Origin: M3007 sp046160625
GTDB lineage: Bacteria > Bacteroidota > Bacteroidia > Chitinophagales > Saprospiraceae
Direction of reading: 5' to 3'
Assembly (NCBI GenBank): GCA_046160625.1
Contig: JBJXGZ010000087.1
Span: 1 to 64,000, forward strand
DNA: 64,000 bases
The notes beneath the pieces were generated by a model, which searched no databases, had not been told where the DNA came from, and saw only the letters and a list, made by a program, of their open reading frames with translations. The position numbers were made by a program, and so were the translations under genes. Shown here piece after piece: positions 18,001 to 26,036 of this stretch. Position 1 is the first letter of the stretch. Each line of letters starts with the position of its first letter.

Positions 18001-18704
18001 CCAGAGCCAAAATCTACACGGATTTGGTAAAAGGATTCGCATTCAACACTGAACCCAACTGGAGCCTGAAGTTGAACAATGGATTTATGACCATCGTAGG
18101 GTTTGACGCACGGCACTATCAAATGCTTGACCGACGCTCACAACTGGCGCTGCGCTTTGCGGGCGCTACTTCATTTGGCTCAGAAAAAATGCTCTATATC
18201 TTAGGTGGTGTAGACAATTGGGTTTTCCCAAAATTCAATGAAAACATCACCTTGCCTGCCGACGATGGTTTTGCATACCAGGCTCCTGCCGTAAACCTTC
18301 GCGGTTTCAAGCAAAATATCCGCAATGGCAACACCTTCGCGCTAATGAATGCCGAGCTTCGGGTCCCGGTGTTCAAGTATTTTTTCAAAAAGCCGGTAAT
18401 CGGCAATTTCTGGCGCAATTTCCAGATTGTTGGGTTCTTCGATGCCGGCACTGCCTGGCAGGGAAACAGCCCATATTCTTTTGATAATCCCATCAATACG
18501 CAAACGCTGTACAGGCCAACACAAGAACCCTTCACCTCAATAATGAAGATCAATTATTTCCGGGACCCTATAGTAATGGGCTACGGCGTCGGGCTGCGTT
18601 CCGTGATTTTCGGACTGTACCTCCGCGCTGATTATGCATGGGGCATTGAATCGAGACAAATTCAAAAACCCTTGTGGCACATTGCATTAGGGACTGATTT
18701 CTAA
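15069..18704 (+). CDS. Peptidase-MA/TolB-propeller/outer-membrane barrel multidomain protein
   Basis: A 1211-residue envelope protein. Signal peptide about 1-25. Residues ~30-280 resemble the peptidase MA-like region (FDFPEVQKLLEHQVTEKIEI; YGANLQEIVSNAVLLNLPTW), but no clear HExxH is present, so activity is doubtful. Residues ~300-600 have TolB/WD40-like blades (LRISPDGKRIAWVSND, IAWNPDNQHLAVLYE). After a proline-rich linker (~690-790), the C-terminus (~810-1211) alternates like a beta-barrel and ends in aromatic Phe (HIALGTDF), as in surface-antigen/Omp85-type proteins. It probably sits in the outer membrane. The function is unknown. Confidence 0.78.
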   Translation: MAKTAFPFYIFLFSGFAFSGLNITAQTTSQTSFGKNRIQYHHQFDDWSLYETPNFTTYWYGDARTVAQSALQMAEFDFPEVQKLLEHQVTEKIEILVFSDLTDLKQSNIGEDDVFLLSTGETKVVGNKVFVFFDGNHRHLRAQIREGVAGVLINSMLYGANLQEIVSNAVLLNLPTWYTSGLTAYCGEEWTTEQDDRLRDLLQTGRYKTFDKLAREHPRFAGHAFWHYISTHFGPGTVSNLLYLTRINRSVDNGFFYILGSGYRRTTEAMLEYYQKVYREEARGQKTPDEAGKISIKNRKKLPLSQLRISPDGKRIAWVSNDIGKWKVYVQDLESPASGRANKRKRVLKGGSRNALQATDYNYPQIAWNPDNQHLAVLYERRDVPRLATIDLEKRKKEVSNLSPEFQRVYSMDYISPNEIAFSAAVKGQSDIFVYRTITRQTERITNDFWDDLDVSVATVDGRKSLLFASNRLTDTLSFQRLDSILPITNFDIFLFDLESRSPELVRITNTALFSERNPIGQDSSHFSFLSDESGIINQQAGKLEPFVAYHQAVIYLKDGGEVKTLDMTQPMEWPIGRILTFLAPLDTVLKNIDSTKIDSIRSTPVFKKKPLVWNLTNYDRNIQEQHAAPRAGLMVERLKRGKKVFFYKKNIAPETLVLAKTTQRRTQTLRTAGLPIPPQPPIEAIPQAPDKQSDGRDDKIPLPPANKDSLPYIEPGWLIQIPDYLVVPGPRSEPVESRPAEEKPEDKIEPGLEPSADSMVLTPPRRPLKRPTAQYGKNGEIVRFYSFKIIPYRLRFRTDYVSTTMDNNQMFDGLQLYEGPQSRLLQPPPGVLLRANFKDLLENYVVEAGFRLPTTFNGAEYYLWMDDKKKRLDKRYVIYRRTLVTNRLRDSGSSPSLPPDFQERTNTLIGQYELRYPFDVFTSLRATFALREDKVRALSSDAITLATPNRAEQRASIRLAAVFDNSVDVDLNLKTGTRAKIYTDLVKGFAFNTEPNWSLKLNNGFMTIVGFDARHYQMLDRRSQLALRFAGATSFGSEKMLYILGGVDNWVFPKFNENITLPADDGFAYQAPAVNLRGFKQNIRNGNTFALMNAELRVPVFKYFFKKPVIGNFWRNFQIVGFFDAGTAWQGNSPYSFDNPINTQTLYRPTQEPFTSIMKINYFRDPIVMGYGVGLRSVIFGLYLRADYAWGIESRQIQKPLWHIALGTDF

Positions 18705-18868
18705 GAAAAATTTCTCAGACATATATGCGGAGATAAGGGAGAGAAGAACAAAGTTTTACCCGAAGAATTTAAGCAGTCGGTTAAAATGTCCCGCATTGCA
18801 CCCTCCTCACGCCTAGATGAACAAAAAATATATCTCGCCAATTCACAGGCTATTCGGTAGATGCGGCA

Positions 18869-19696
18869 CTAGGTTGATAACTTACTTTCCATCCATTTAA
18901 AGGTGAACGCAAACACCTCCTCTTTTTCCTTTTCATTGTGAATTTCGTGGTATAAATCTGGCCATTCGCGGTAGGTTACATCGCCTTTAACCCGCAAGGC
19001 AAACCTTTGGGTAGCTTCTGCAGAAGTAAGTTTGTCATCCCCTCCATGTTGCAACAACACCGGAATTCTGAACTTGCCCACCCAGGTATCCAACCATTTT
19101 GCCCCTCCCAGAAGGGACATTCCAGCAGCTGCGCTGAGTTTGTTGTGTACGAGTGGGTCATTCAAATAAGCCTCCACCACCGCATCGTCGTGCGAAATGA
19201 AATGCGCCGCCAAACCCGTAGGCAAACTCAAGGTGGGCATGAAAAAACGCAAGATTTTTCCAACAATCAATTTAAGAAAAGGTGTTTCAAAAGCCAGACG
19301 AATCCAGGGGCCTGTAACAATTACTCCCGCTAAATCCGGATCGCGGCGGGTTACATAATTCAACACCAGACCACCACCCATACTGTGCCCATAAAGAAAA
19401 AGCGGAGTATTGGGGTAAAATTGCCTGGTTGATTGCAGCAAAAGGCCAATATCGTTGAGCAAAACTTGGAGGTTTTTGGCATGGCCGCGCTTGCCTTCAC
19501 TTTTCCCGTAGCCTTGATGGTCGAAACCCAACACGGCAACTTGGTGGCGATTGAACCATTCGGCCACATGTTTATAACGGCCAATGTGTTCCCCTTGCCC
19601 GTGCACCAGCGCGATGACCGCGCGTGGATTTTCTACGGGCCAATGCGCCGCATAAAGGTTTAGGCCTTCGGCGTTTTTCCAGTGTAATTCGTTCAT
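18869..19696 (-). CDS. Alpha/beta hydrolase, monoacylglycerol lipase/lysophospholipase type
   Basis: A 275-residue cytoplasmic serine hydrolase. The oxyanion strand is VHGQGEHIGRY; the nucleophile elbow GHSMGG places Ser105; the acid is in LLQHGGDDKLTS and the histidine in YHEIHNE. This is the pattern of the PldB/monoglyceride lipase group (Hydrolase_4), hydrolysing lysophospholipids or monoacylglycerols. No signal peptide is present. It is followed downstream by a 164-bp gap with no visible feature. Confidence 0.88.
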   Translation of the reverse strand: MNELHWKNAEGLNLYAAHWPVENPRAVIALVHGQGEHIGRYKHVAEWFNRHQVAVLGFDHQGYGKSEGKRGHAKNLQVLLNDIGLLLQSTRQFYPNTPLFLYGHSMGGGLVLNYVTRRDPDLAGVIVTGPWIRLAFETPFLKLIVGKILRFFMPTLSLPTGLAAHFISHDDAVVEAYLNDPLVHNKLSAAAGMSLLGGAKWLDTWVGKFRIPVLLQHGGDDKLTSAEATQRFALRVKGDVTYREWPDLYHEIHNEKEKEEVFAFTFKWMESKLST

Positions 19697-19736
19697 TTTT
19701 AATCGTTCAACGTGAGTTTAGCATATGGACCATCTC

Positions 19737-21296
19737 TTATTCAGACAAATATTCCTTCCCATTTTCGGTGTAAAGCACCAATTTGGCGGTTTTGTTGCCT
19801 GGTTTTACTTTCTTTTTGAAATAAGCTGTGGCTGCATCTTTTGGGCCGAGATTGGCGATGAGATAGGTAAATTTTCCATCGTTTTCAAGCAGGCGGAACA
19901 CCTCTTTTTGTCCCCGGAAAGCTGTGTGATTGGCAGGTAGTTCCACTTCACTTCGAGCGAGTTCCACAGCGCAACCCTTGAAGGTAGGAGGCAATTGGAG
20001 GATACGAACTTCACTTCCACCATCATTTTTTTCATTGGGTTTTGCATCTTGTTTGCGGGATGAGGGGGCAGGAGCCTCGACTTCGGCGCGCTCGGGTAAA
20101 TTGTTGGCAGGGATTTGAATTTCGGGCAAAGGCACCGAAGTATTGGCCTCCTGAAAACGTTTTGGGCGTGGGGTTTTTGCTTTATTGGCCCGCTCAAGTT
20201 CTTCTGTTTCAATAATTTGCGGTAAAGATTTCCAACTTGTTTTTTCTGAAATCCCTGTGATGCGCAGGTCAGTACGGCGATTTTGCTGGTGCTCCTCTTC
20301 GTTACATTCAATGCCATTGCGGCATCGGTTTACGAGTTGCGACTCTCCGTAACCACGGGCGGTAATTCGGGCACTGTCCACCCCTTCGCTCACGATATAG
20401 GCTACGGCTGCTGCTGCACGGCGTTGGGAAAGTATTTGGTTATAATCATCGTTGCCACGGCTATCGGTGTGCGAACCCAGCTCGACAGAAATGCCGGGAT
20501 TGTCTTTCATCAGCGTCACCACATTGTCGAGGCGCTCGGCGGCATCAGCCCGAATATCCCATTTGTCATAGTCGTAATAAATGTTTTGGATCTGGATGCG
20601 CTTGTCAATACGGGCGCGGTCAAGTTCGATGTTGGCAAGTAGCGTGCCTTCGTTGTTGCCGGCAGCAAGGTTATCTGTCACACCCGGGCTTAACTCACGA
20701 ACGCCGTCAACGCAAACGATACAGCCATTCACGTTGACATATACTTCGATTCGTTTTGTCAAAAAGCCCTCTTTTCGGATAAGCAAGGTGTAATGATTAC
20801 CGCGCTCAAATGTGAAATTGAAAAATGCATCCGGATCGTCTTTGATGGTCAATTCGGATTGGTGGGTGGTCCGGTTATAAATCTCTACCGTAGCGCCCTG
20901 TATGGCATCCACGATTTGATCCGGGCTTTCTCGCACTTCTGCTAAGGTAGCATCGAAAAGGTAACCGGGACGGCGTCGCAGCTCCATTTTGAGGAAAACC
21001 TTTTCTTTGCCGAGTTTTATAGTGTCGTTCCTTTCAAAAAAGATGTCCTTGAACGCCAACACGCGATAAGTACCGGCCGGGAGATCAAAGACAAAGTGCC
21101 CATCGAGGCTTGTTTCTGTTTCTCCGCGGACTATGTTGTCCGGCAGTTCAAAAATCGTGACCTTTACCTGATTAAGATATCCACGATTGTTGGCTTCAAA
21201 TATATAACCGTCCACGAGAGACTGCGCAAGTGTTTTTGCAGAAAATAGCGTGCAAAAAAGCAAGAACAAGGGGATGAATCTGGGTATGTTTCTCAT
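19737..21296 (-). CDS. OmpA-family protein with carboxypeptidase-regulatory-like domains
   Basis: A 519-residue protein. Signal peptide ends at about residue 24 (AKTLAQ). Two carboxypeptidase-regulatory/CNA-B-like domains follow (VDGYIFEANNRGYLNQVKVT; ATVEIYNRTTHQSEL). The OmpA domain spans about residues 245-365 (VELGSHTDSRGNDDYNQILS), containing the Asp and Arg that bind diaminopimelate in peptidoglycan. An extra C-terminal region (~380-519) is unassigned, ending in a strand-rich module. It likely links the outer membrane to the cell wall. A TATTTTTG promoter motif lies 19 nt before the start. Confidence 0.88.
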   Translation of the reverse strand: MRNIPRFIPLFLLFCTLFSAKTLAQSLVDGYIFEANNRGYLNQVKVTIFELPDNIVRGETETSLDGHFVFDLPAGTYRVLAFKDIFFERNDTIKLGKEKVFLKMELRRRPGYLFDATLAEVRESPDQIVDAIQGATVEIYNRTTHQSELTIKDDPDAFFNFTFERGNHYTLLIRKEGFLTKRIEVYVNVNGCIVCVDGVRELSPGVTDNLAAGNNEGTLLANIELDRARIDKRIQIQNIYYDYDKWDIRADAAERLDNVVTLMKDNPGISVELGSHTDSRGNDDYNQILSQRRAAAAVAYIVSEGVDSARITARGYGESQLVNRCRNGIECNEEEHQQNRRTDLRITGISEKTSWKSLPQIIETEELERANKAKTPRPKRFQEANTSVPLPEIQIPANNLPERAEVEAPAPSSRKQDAKPNEKNDGGSEVRILQLPPTFKGCAVELARSEVELPANHTAFRGQKEVFRLLENDGKFTYLIANLGPKDAATAYFKKKVKPGNKTAKLVLYTENGKEYLSE

Positions 21297-21315
21297 TGAA
21301 AATCAATTTTTAATG

Positions 21316-21323
21316 CAAAAATA
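21316..21323 (-). promoter_or_regulatory. -7 promoter element of the OmpA-family gene
   Basis: On the minus strand the bases are TATTTTTG, an exact TAnnTTTG match, ending 19 nt before the ATG at 21296. The inverted word array at 21333-21489 begins just upstream, where a -33 box would sit. Confidence 0.5.
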
Positions 21324-21332
21324 GAGGATATT

Positions 21333-21489
21333 TGGTGATTAGTGGATTGGTGACTGGTTTAATGGTGATTGGTGACTGGTGATTGGCAAAATGGTTCACC
21401 CAGCCCCCAGTAACCAGTCACCAATCACCATTAAACCAGTCACCAATCCACCAATCCACCAATCACCAATAAACCAATCACCACCAACC
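21333..21489. repeat. Inverted word array between divergent ompA-like and fmt genes
   Basis: Words GGTGATTGG, GGTGACTGG and GTGGATTGG are iterated at 21333-21386, and the complementary CCAATCACC, CCAGTCACC and CCAATCCAC words at 21411-21489. The right arm abuts the fmt ATG at 21490. The 3'-most units continue beyond the left arm's length, so the array is asymmetric. Confidence 0.9.
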
Positions 21490-22410
21490 ATGCGCATCAT
21501 ATTCATGGGCACACCAGCATTTGCCGTGCCATCGCTCGATATATTATTGGAAAACGGCTACGAAATAGTGGCTGTGGTTACCGCGCCTGACAAACCAGGT
21601 GGTCGGCAGGGTCTTCAGCAATCGGCCGTCAAGAAATTTGCCGAAGCCAAAGGATTGAAAATATTACAGCCTGAAAAACTAAAAGATCCAGTGTTCCTGG
21701 AAGAACTCCGTGCCTTAAAACCCGATTTGCAAATTGTAGTTGCCTTCAGGATGCTCCCGGAATCAGTTTGGTCGCTGCCCCCGCTTGGCACAATGAACCT
21801 GCATGGCTCCCTTCTTCCAAAGTACCGGGGTGCAGCACCGATCAATTGGGCCGTCATAAATGGGGAAACTGAAACAGGTGTAACGACTTTTCTACTGAAG
21901 CACGAAATTGATACAGGCGACCTTCTTTTTCAGCAAAAAATCTCCATCGGGCCTGACGAGACTGCGGGCGAATTGCACGACCGGATGATGGAGCTTGGCG
22001 CTCGGCTCGTCCTGAAATCCGTAAAAGCCATCGAATCGGGAACGGCCAAACCGATGCCACAAAGCGATACCGAAGCCACTCATGCGCCCAAGGTATTTGC
22101 CGAAACCTGCAGAATCAACTTTGACCAGCCAGCCATTCAGGTCCACAATTTCATCCGGGGATTAAGCCCGTACCCCGGCGCCTGGACGTATTTGGAAGGG
22201 AAAACGCTGAAAATTCTTCGTTCGACCCTGGATATTGGACCTTGGACACTGGAGATTGGGCATGCCCCTGGCCAGTGCTTTTCTGATGGAAAAAACTACT
22301 TGCAATTCAGTACTTCAGATGGCTACATTTCTGTGCTCGAACTACAATTGGAAGGGAAAAGGCGGATGTCGGTGAAGGATTTTCTGAACGGTTACAAAAT
22401 CGGGAATTAA
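21490..22410 (+). CDS. fmt: Methionyl-tRNA formyltransferase
   Basis: A 306-residue enzyme that formylates initiator Met-tRNA using 10-formyl-THF. The catalytic segment MNLHGSLLPKYRGAAPINWA carries His105. The N-terminal Rossmann start MRIIFMGTPAFAVPSL is typical, and the start at 21490 is chosen for it; upstream in-frame codons derive from the repeat array. In the C-terminal OB domain, residues 246-258 (LDIGPWTLEIGHA) are encoded by a GGAxATTGG word iteration (22227-22260) similar to 60540-60580, suggesting a small in-frame repeat insertion. Confidence 0.95.
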   Translation: MRIIFMGTPAFAVPSLDILLENGYEIVAVVTAPDKPGGRQGLQQSAVKKFAEAKGLKILQPEKLKDPVFLEELRALKPDLQIVVAFRMLPESVWSLPPLGTMNLHGSLLPKYRGAAPINWAVINGETETGVTTFLLKHEIDTGDLLFQQKISIGPDETAGELHDRMMELGARLVLKSVKAIESGTAKPMPQSDTEATHAPKVFAETCRINFDQPAIQVHNFIRGLSPYPGAWTYLEGKTLKILRSTLDIGPWTLEIGHAPGQCFSDGKNYLQFSTSDGYISVLELQLEGKRRMSVKDFLNGYKIGN

Positions 22411-22428
22411 GCTGCCATATAAGCGTGA

Positions 22429-22511
22429 GGAACACGGATGACACAGATTAGACACGGATTTTCAAGGATTCTAAAGGAAAATCCGTGCCTAATCCGTGGC
22501 ATCCGTGTTCC
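22429..22511. repeat. Inverted word array of ACACGGATT type after fmt
   Basis: Left arm 22429-22463 (words AACACGGATG, GACACGGATT) and right arm 22477-22511 are complementary over 35 bp with few mismatches and a 13-nt loop. It lies between convergent fmt and the fucosidase gene and could act as a bidirectional transcription or mRNA-end structure. Confidence 0.88.
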
Positions 22512-22528
22512 ACCCCTATTAGCCCTGA

Positions 22529-23950
22529 TCAAATCTTGTACAGTTCCACTTCACTCAACAGCGGCAAATCTCTGGCTTTCAGGATGGTAACCCGCAATCT
22601 TCGCGCATTAATGGTGGGGAACGTGATGATTTTTCGTGGCCCAATGGTGGTAGCCTGCGCTATTTCACGCCACTTTTTCCCTTTTTTTATTTCAATTTTG
22701 AAAGATTGTACCCGCTGACCTTCGGCAATGTGTTCGCGCAATACAATCGTGTTGAAACGCTTTTTTATACGCAGGTCAAAATTTACTACCGGGCCAAATA
22801 CCCTATCCATTGAAACTGCTTCAGCTGTCTTTCGATCCCCATCGTTTACATTCCCTACTATTCTTCGCGGCGTATAGAGGCACTTTCTATATACCAACTC
22901 TCGCTTTCTCCCGCGAAGTAAATTCTTGTCGAAGCCTTCCCGCAACTTCATTCCAAACTCCACCAGCGAAGCAGAATCACGCTCATGAATTCGGCCACGA
23001 CGGTCGGGCGGAACATTTAGGATAAGATTTGCACCGCGACCTACTGAATGGAGGTAAATGTCAAAAAGTTGATCGGCGCCTTTCACTTTGTCGTCTTCTT
23101 CGGCATGGTAAAACCAGCCTGGCCGAATACTCACATCGCACTCTGCAGGAATCCATTGTACGCCGTTGACATTGCCTTGATTCAGGGTGTCTGTTGGTGG
23201 CCCCCCTGCGCCGCGCTGGAAACCCACCGTGTCCAAAGTACACCAGTTCGTCTCGGTCAGGATAAGCCCTTGCTCATTGCCTGCCCATCGGCAGCCGGGG
23301 CCTATGTCACTGAAAATCACGGCATTGGGTTGGAGTCGGGCGACGATTTTTTCAAAGCGGTGAAAGTCGTACACCTGAGTTTTCCCGTTCGGACCTTCGC
23401 CATTTGCCCCATCCCACCATATTTCAAAAAGTTCGCCGTAGCTAGTGAGTAATTCGGTCAAAGTATTGGCGTACACATCATTGTATTCAGGCGTACCGTA
23501 TTGTGGGTGGTTTCGATCCCATGGACTTAGGTAAAAACCTAGCTTGAGATTGTGGCGCTGACAGGCATCCGCCAGGTCCCGGAGTACATCGCCTTTCCCG
23601 TCGCGCCATTTGCTCTCACGGACAGTGTGTTTGGAATACTGCGAGGGCCAAAGACAAAAGCCGTCATGGTGTTTAGCGGTGATTATTACCCCTTTTGCGC
23701 CGGCCTGTTTGGCAATACGGCACCATTGCTCGCAATCTAGTTCTGTGGGGTTGAAAAGGTCTTCCGTTTCTGTGCCATACCCCCATTCAAGGTTGGTAAA
23801 CGTGTTGGGGCCAAAATGAAAAAAGAGGTAAAACTCCGTGTCGTGCCACGCCCGTTGTGCAGATGTTGGGCGCGGCAAGTCCGTTTTTTGGCAGAAAGTT
23901 TTTTGAGATAAAAAATTGAAAATGAGCAGAATGGAGAACAAATGGCGCAT
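22529..23950 (-). CDS. Secreted GH29 alpha-L-fucosidase
   Basis: A 473-residue glycoside hydrolase. A signal peptide (FSILLIFNFLSQKTFC) is followed by the GH29 barrel: ITAKHHDGFCLW (HHDGF at 94-98), LGFYLSPWD, and FEIWWDGANG with the probable nucleophile Asp180. A C-terminal strand-rich domain (~360-473, NTIVLREHIAEGQRVQSFKI) resembles a discoidin/F5-8-like module. It removes terminal fucose from glycans in the periplasm or outside. The ATG at 23950 is used, the upstream in-frame ATG giving a poorer signal peptide. Confidence 0.9.
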   Translation of the reverse strand: MRHLFSILLIFNFLSQKTFCQKTDLPRPTSAQRAWHDTEFYLFFHFGPNTFTNLEWGYGTETEDLFNPTELDCEQWCRIAKQAGAKGVIITAKHHDGFCLWPSQYSKHTVRESKWRDGKGDVLRDLADACQRHNLKLGFYLSPWDRNHPQYGTPEYNDVYANTLTELLTSYGELFEIWWDGANGEGPNGKTQVYDFHRFEKIVARLQPNAVIFSDIGPGCRWAGNEQGLILTETNWCTLDTVGFQRGAGGPPTDTLNQGNVNGVQWIPAECDVSIRPGWFYHAEEDDKVKGADQLFDIYLHSVGRGANLILNVPPDRRGRIHERDSASLVEFGMKLREGFDKNLLRGRKRELVYRKCLYTPRRIVGNVNDGDRKTAEAVSMDRVFGPVVNFDLRIKKRFNTIVLREHIAEGQRVQSFKIEIKKGKKWREIAQATTIGPRKIITFPTINARRLRVTILKARDLPLLSEVELYKI

Positions 23951-24056
23951 AAACGAGTTCTGTTTAAGCAGAAATATACGCCGCACTTCTAATTCTCATA
24001 CTTACGGTTTGGATGAACCTGAAAGTCCGTCGTACATTCGCCTAAAATTTTTCAAA

Positions 24057-25979
24057 ATGCTATTTCGCTACAATTTATCCGCCTTAGCACGAATTGTGAA
24101 AACCGGAGCCAATTTGACCGTTTTAACCTTTTTGGCCTCCATTTCACTCTTCGCCCAAAACCTCAACACCACTTTTCGCGCAAAACTCACTTACCCTGGG
24201 CAAACCCTCGCCAACGTGTGGGGTTACGAGTCCAGAGGTAGAGAATACGCCCTGGTGGGCGGCGCTCAAGGACTTATTGTAGTGGATATCACTAACCCTG
24301 ACGCACCCCAGCAAATCGTACAAATACCTGGCCCTAACAACCTCTGGAAAGAGATAAAAACATACAAACATTACGCCTATGTCACTTCTGAAGGCGGCCA
24401 GGGTATTCAGGTTGTGAACCTTACGGCGCTTCCTTCACCAACGCTTCAAAGTCACTTTTACAAAGGAGATGGCGCGATTTTAAATCAGCTCAACACCATT
24501 CACGCCTTGCACATTGATGAGACAAAAGGCTTTCTTTATGCCTGGGGAGGAGGGCTTTTTAGTGGTGGCGCCAAGGTTTTCGATCTTAAAGCAGATCCTT
24601 ACAACCCAAAATATGTTGGAAAATACGATCAGCTTGGCTACATCCACGACGGTTATGTAGACAATGACACGATGTACAGTTGTCATATTTACGCCGGACA
24701 ATTTGCCGTCGTGAACATGGCCAACAAAGCTGCTCCGGAGCTGATCAATACACAGACCACGCCCGGGGCCTTTGTCCACAACACCTGGATTACTGATGAC
24801 CGACGCACCATTCTGGCAACCGACGAGGTGAACAACTCATTTCTTTCCGCCTGGGATGTCAGTGATCCAACCGACATTAAATTTCTGGATAAAATTCAAA
24901 GCAATCCAGGCTCCGGCAGCATGGTACACAACACCTATGTACGTCGCAATTGGGCTGTTACATCCTGGTATAAAGACGGCTTTACGATTGTGGACATCAC
25001 CCGTCCTGACAACCTCATTCAGGTGGGAAACTACGATACCTACCCCAGCGGACAAGGCGGTGGAAGTAGTGGTTGTTGGGGCGTTTATCACAATTTTACC
25101 AGCGGCAACATTATCGCCTCCAACATTGATGTGGGCGGAGCAGGCGAGCTTTGGATCCTCACACCTAATTATGTCCGGGCTTGCTATTTAGAAGGGACTA
25201 TAACACATGGCGTTACCGGAGCAACGCTCCCCAATGCCCAAATTCAAGTCATTGGCAGCAACCCGCTACTTCAGGAACTTAGTGCTACAAACGGTACTTT
25301 TAAGACCGGCCAACAAGCTGAAGGCTATTACAAAGTGCGCGTAAGCAAAAGCGGATATCAGGATTTTGAGACCTACATTTATTTCCAGCGCGGGGAGGTA
25401 ATTGAGCTCAATGTTCCACTTTTCCCCAATGGAATGGTGAATGTTAGTGGCTCCGTAATCAAACATAGTGATGGCCAACCCGTCGCAAATGCCAGTGTAT
25501 GGCTCTACGGTGCCCAGAATTATGGCCCGGTAACTACGGACATGGCGGGTGCGTTCAATTTCAACAATATCCCTCCGGGCATGTACAATATTGCTGCAAG
25601 CGCACCAGGCCTCGGGCTTGGCATGCTTTCGGGACAAACGATTGTTAGCAACGCCACCGTGACCCTTGAGCTTTTCACCACGCACCGTCGCGAATCTTCG
25701 AAAGAACGGGAAGAAGGCATTTTTGACAACAAGTTTTTGACAAGCCTTCAAAACCCATTTGAAACAGAAACGGTTTTGAGTTACCAAATTCCGGAAGGGG
25801 GCGCTTCGATTATGTTATTCAACAATCTTGGGCAAACCGTGCAAACACAGGAATTGAGCGATACAATCGGCCAATTAAATGTTGGCGCAGGACTCCCGGC
25901 AGGGGTATATTTTGCTGTATTAAAGCAAGGTGCGAAGATTCTGGAAATAAAAAAATTGGTGAAAGGCGGCAAATTATAA
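24057..25979 (+). CDS. LVIVD-repeat choice-of-anchor-B protein with T9SS sorting domain
   Basis: A 640-residue secreted protein. The signal peptide follows MLFRYNL. Residues ~30-380 carry LVIVD-type repeats (YALVGGAQGLIVVDITNPDA; GFTIVDITRPDN), forming a predicted beta-propeller. Next are two carboxypeptidase-regulatory-like domains (LEGTITHGVTGATLPNAQIQ; NVSGSVIKHSDGQPVANASV). The C-terminus is a T9SS-like sorting domain (LQNPFETETVLSYQ, LFNNLGQTV, LPAGVYFAVL). ATG at 24057 is chosen because an upstream start would overlap the divergent fucosidase gene. The function is unknown; likely cell-surface. Confidence 0.85.
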   Translation: MLFRYNLSALARIVKTGANLTVLTFLASISLFAQNLNTTFRAKLTYPGQTLANVWGYESRGREYALVGGAQGLIVVDITNPDAPQQIVQIPGPNNLWKEIKTYKHYAYVTSEGGQGIQVVNLTALPSPTLQSHFYKGDGAILNQLNTIHALHIDETKGFLYAWGGGLFSGGAKVFDLKADPYNPKYVGKYDQLGYIHDGYVDNDTMYSCHIYAGQFAVVNMANKAAPELINTQTTPGAFVHNTWITDDRRTILATDEVNNSFLSAWDVSDPTDIKFLDKIQSNPGSGSMVHNTYVRRNWAVTSWYKDGFTIVDITRPDNLIQVGNYDTYPSGQGGGSSGCWGVYHNFTSGNIIASNIDVGGAGELWILTPNYVRACYLEGTITHGVTGATLPNAQIQVIGSNPLLQELSATNGTFKTGQQAEGYYKVRVSKSGYQDFETYIYFQRGEVIELNVPLFPNGMVNVSGSVIKHSDGQPVANASVWLYGAQNYGPVTTDMAGAFNFNNIPPGMYNIAASAPGLGLGMLSGQTIVSNATVTLELFTTHRRESSKEREEGIFDNKFLTSLQNPFETETVLSYQIPEGGASIMLFNNLGQTVQTQELSDTIGQLNVGAGLPAGVYFAVLKQGAKILEIKKLVKGGKL

Positions 25980-26002
25980 CCGCATCCCCTAATCCCCAAA
26001 TA

Positions 26003-26029
26003 ACCAAATCCCCAACTAAACGAATCCAC
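26003..26029 (+). repeat. 27-bp word shared with the region before the DoxX-like gene
   Basis: This stretch matches 8361-8387 at 25 of 27 positions (begins ACCAAATCC, ends AAACGAATCCAC). In both places it lies 6-7 nt before a start codon. It looks like a dispersed word, or a shared 5'-leader signal. Confidence 0.75.
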
Positions 26030-26036
26030 ACCTACC

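Noticed and set aside
22429..22511. ACACGGATT array as an attachment site or insertion-sequence end
   Set aside because: No transposase, integrase, tRNA or target duplication is nearby; it fits the word-array class.
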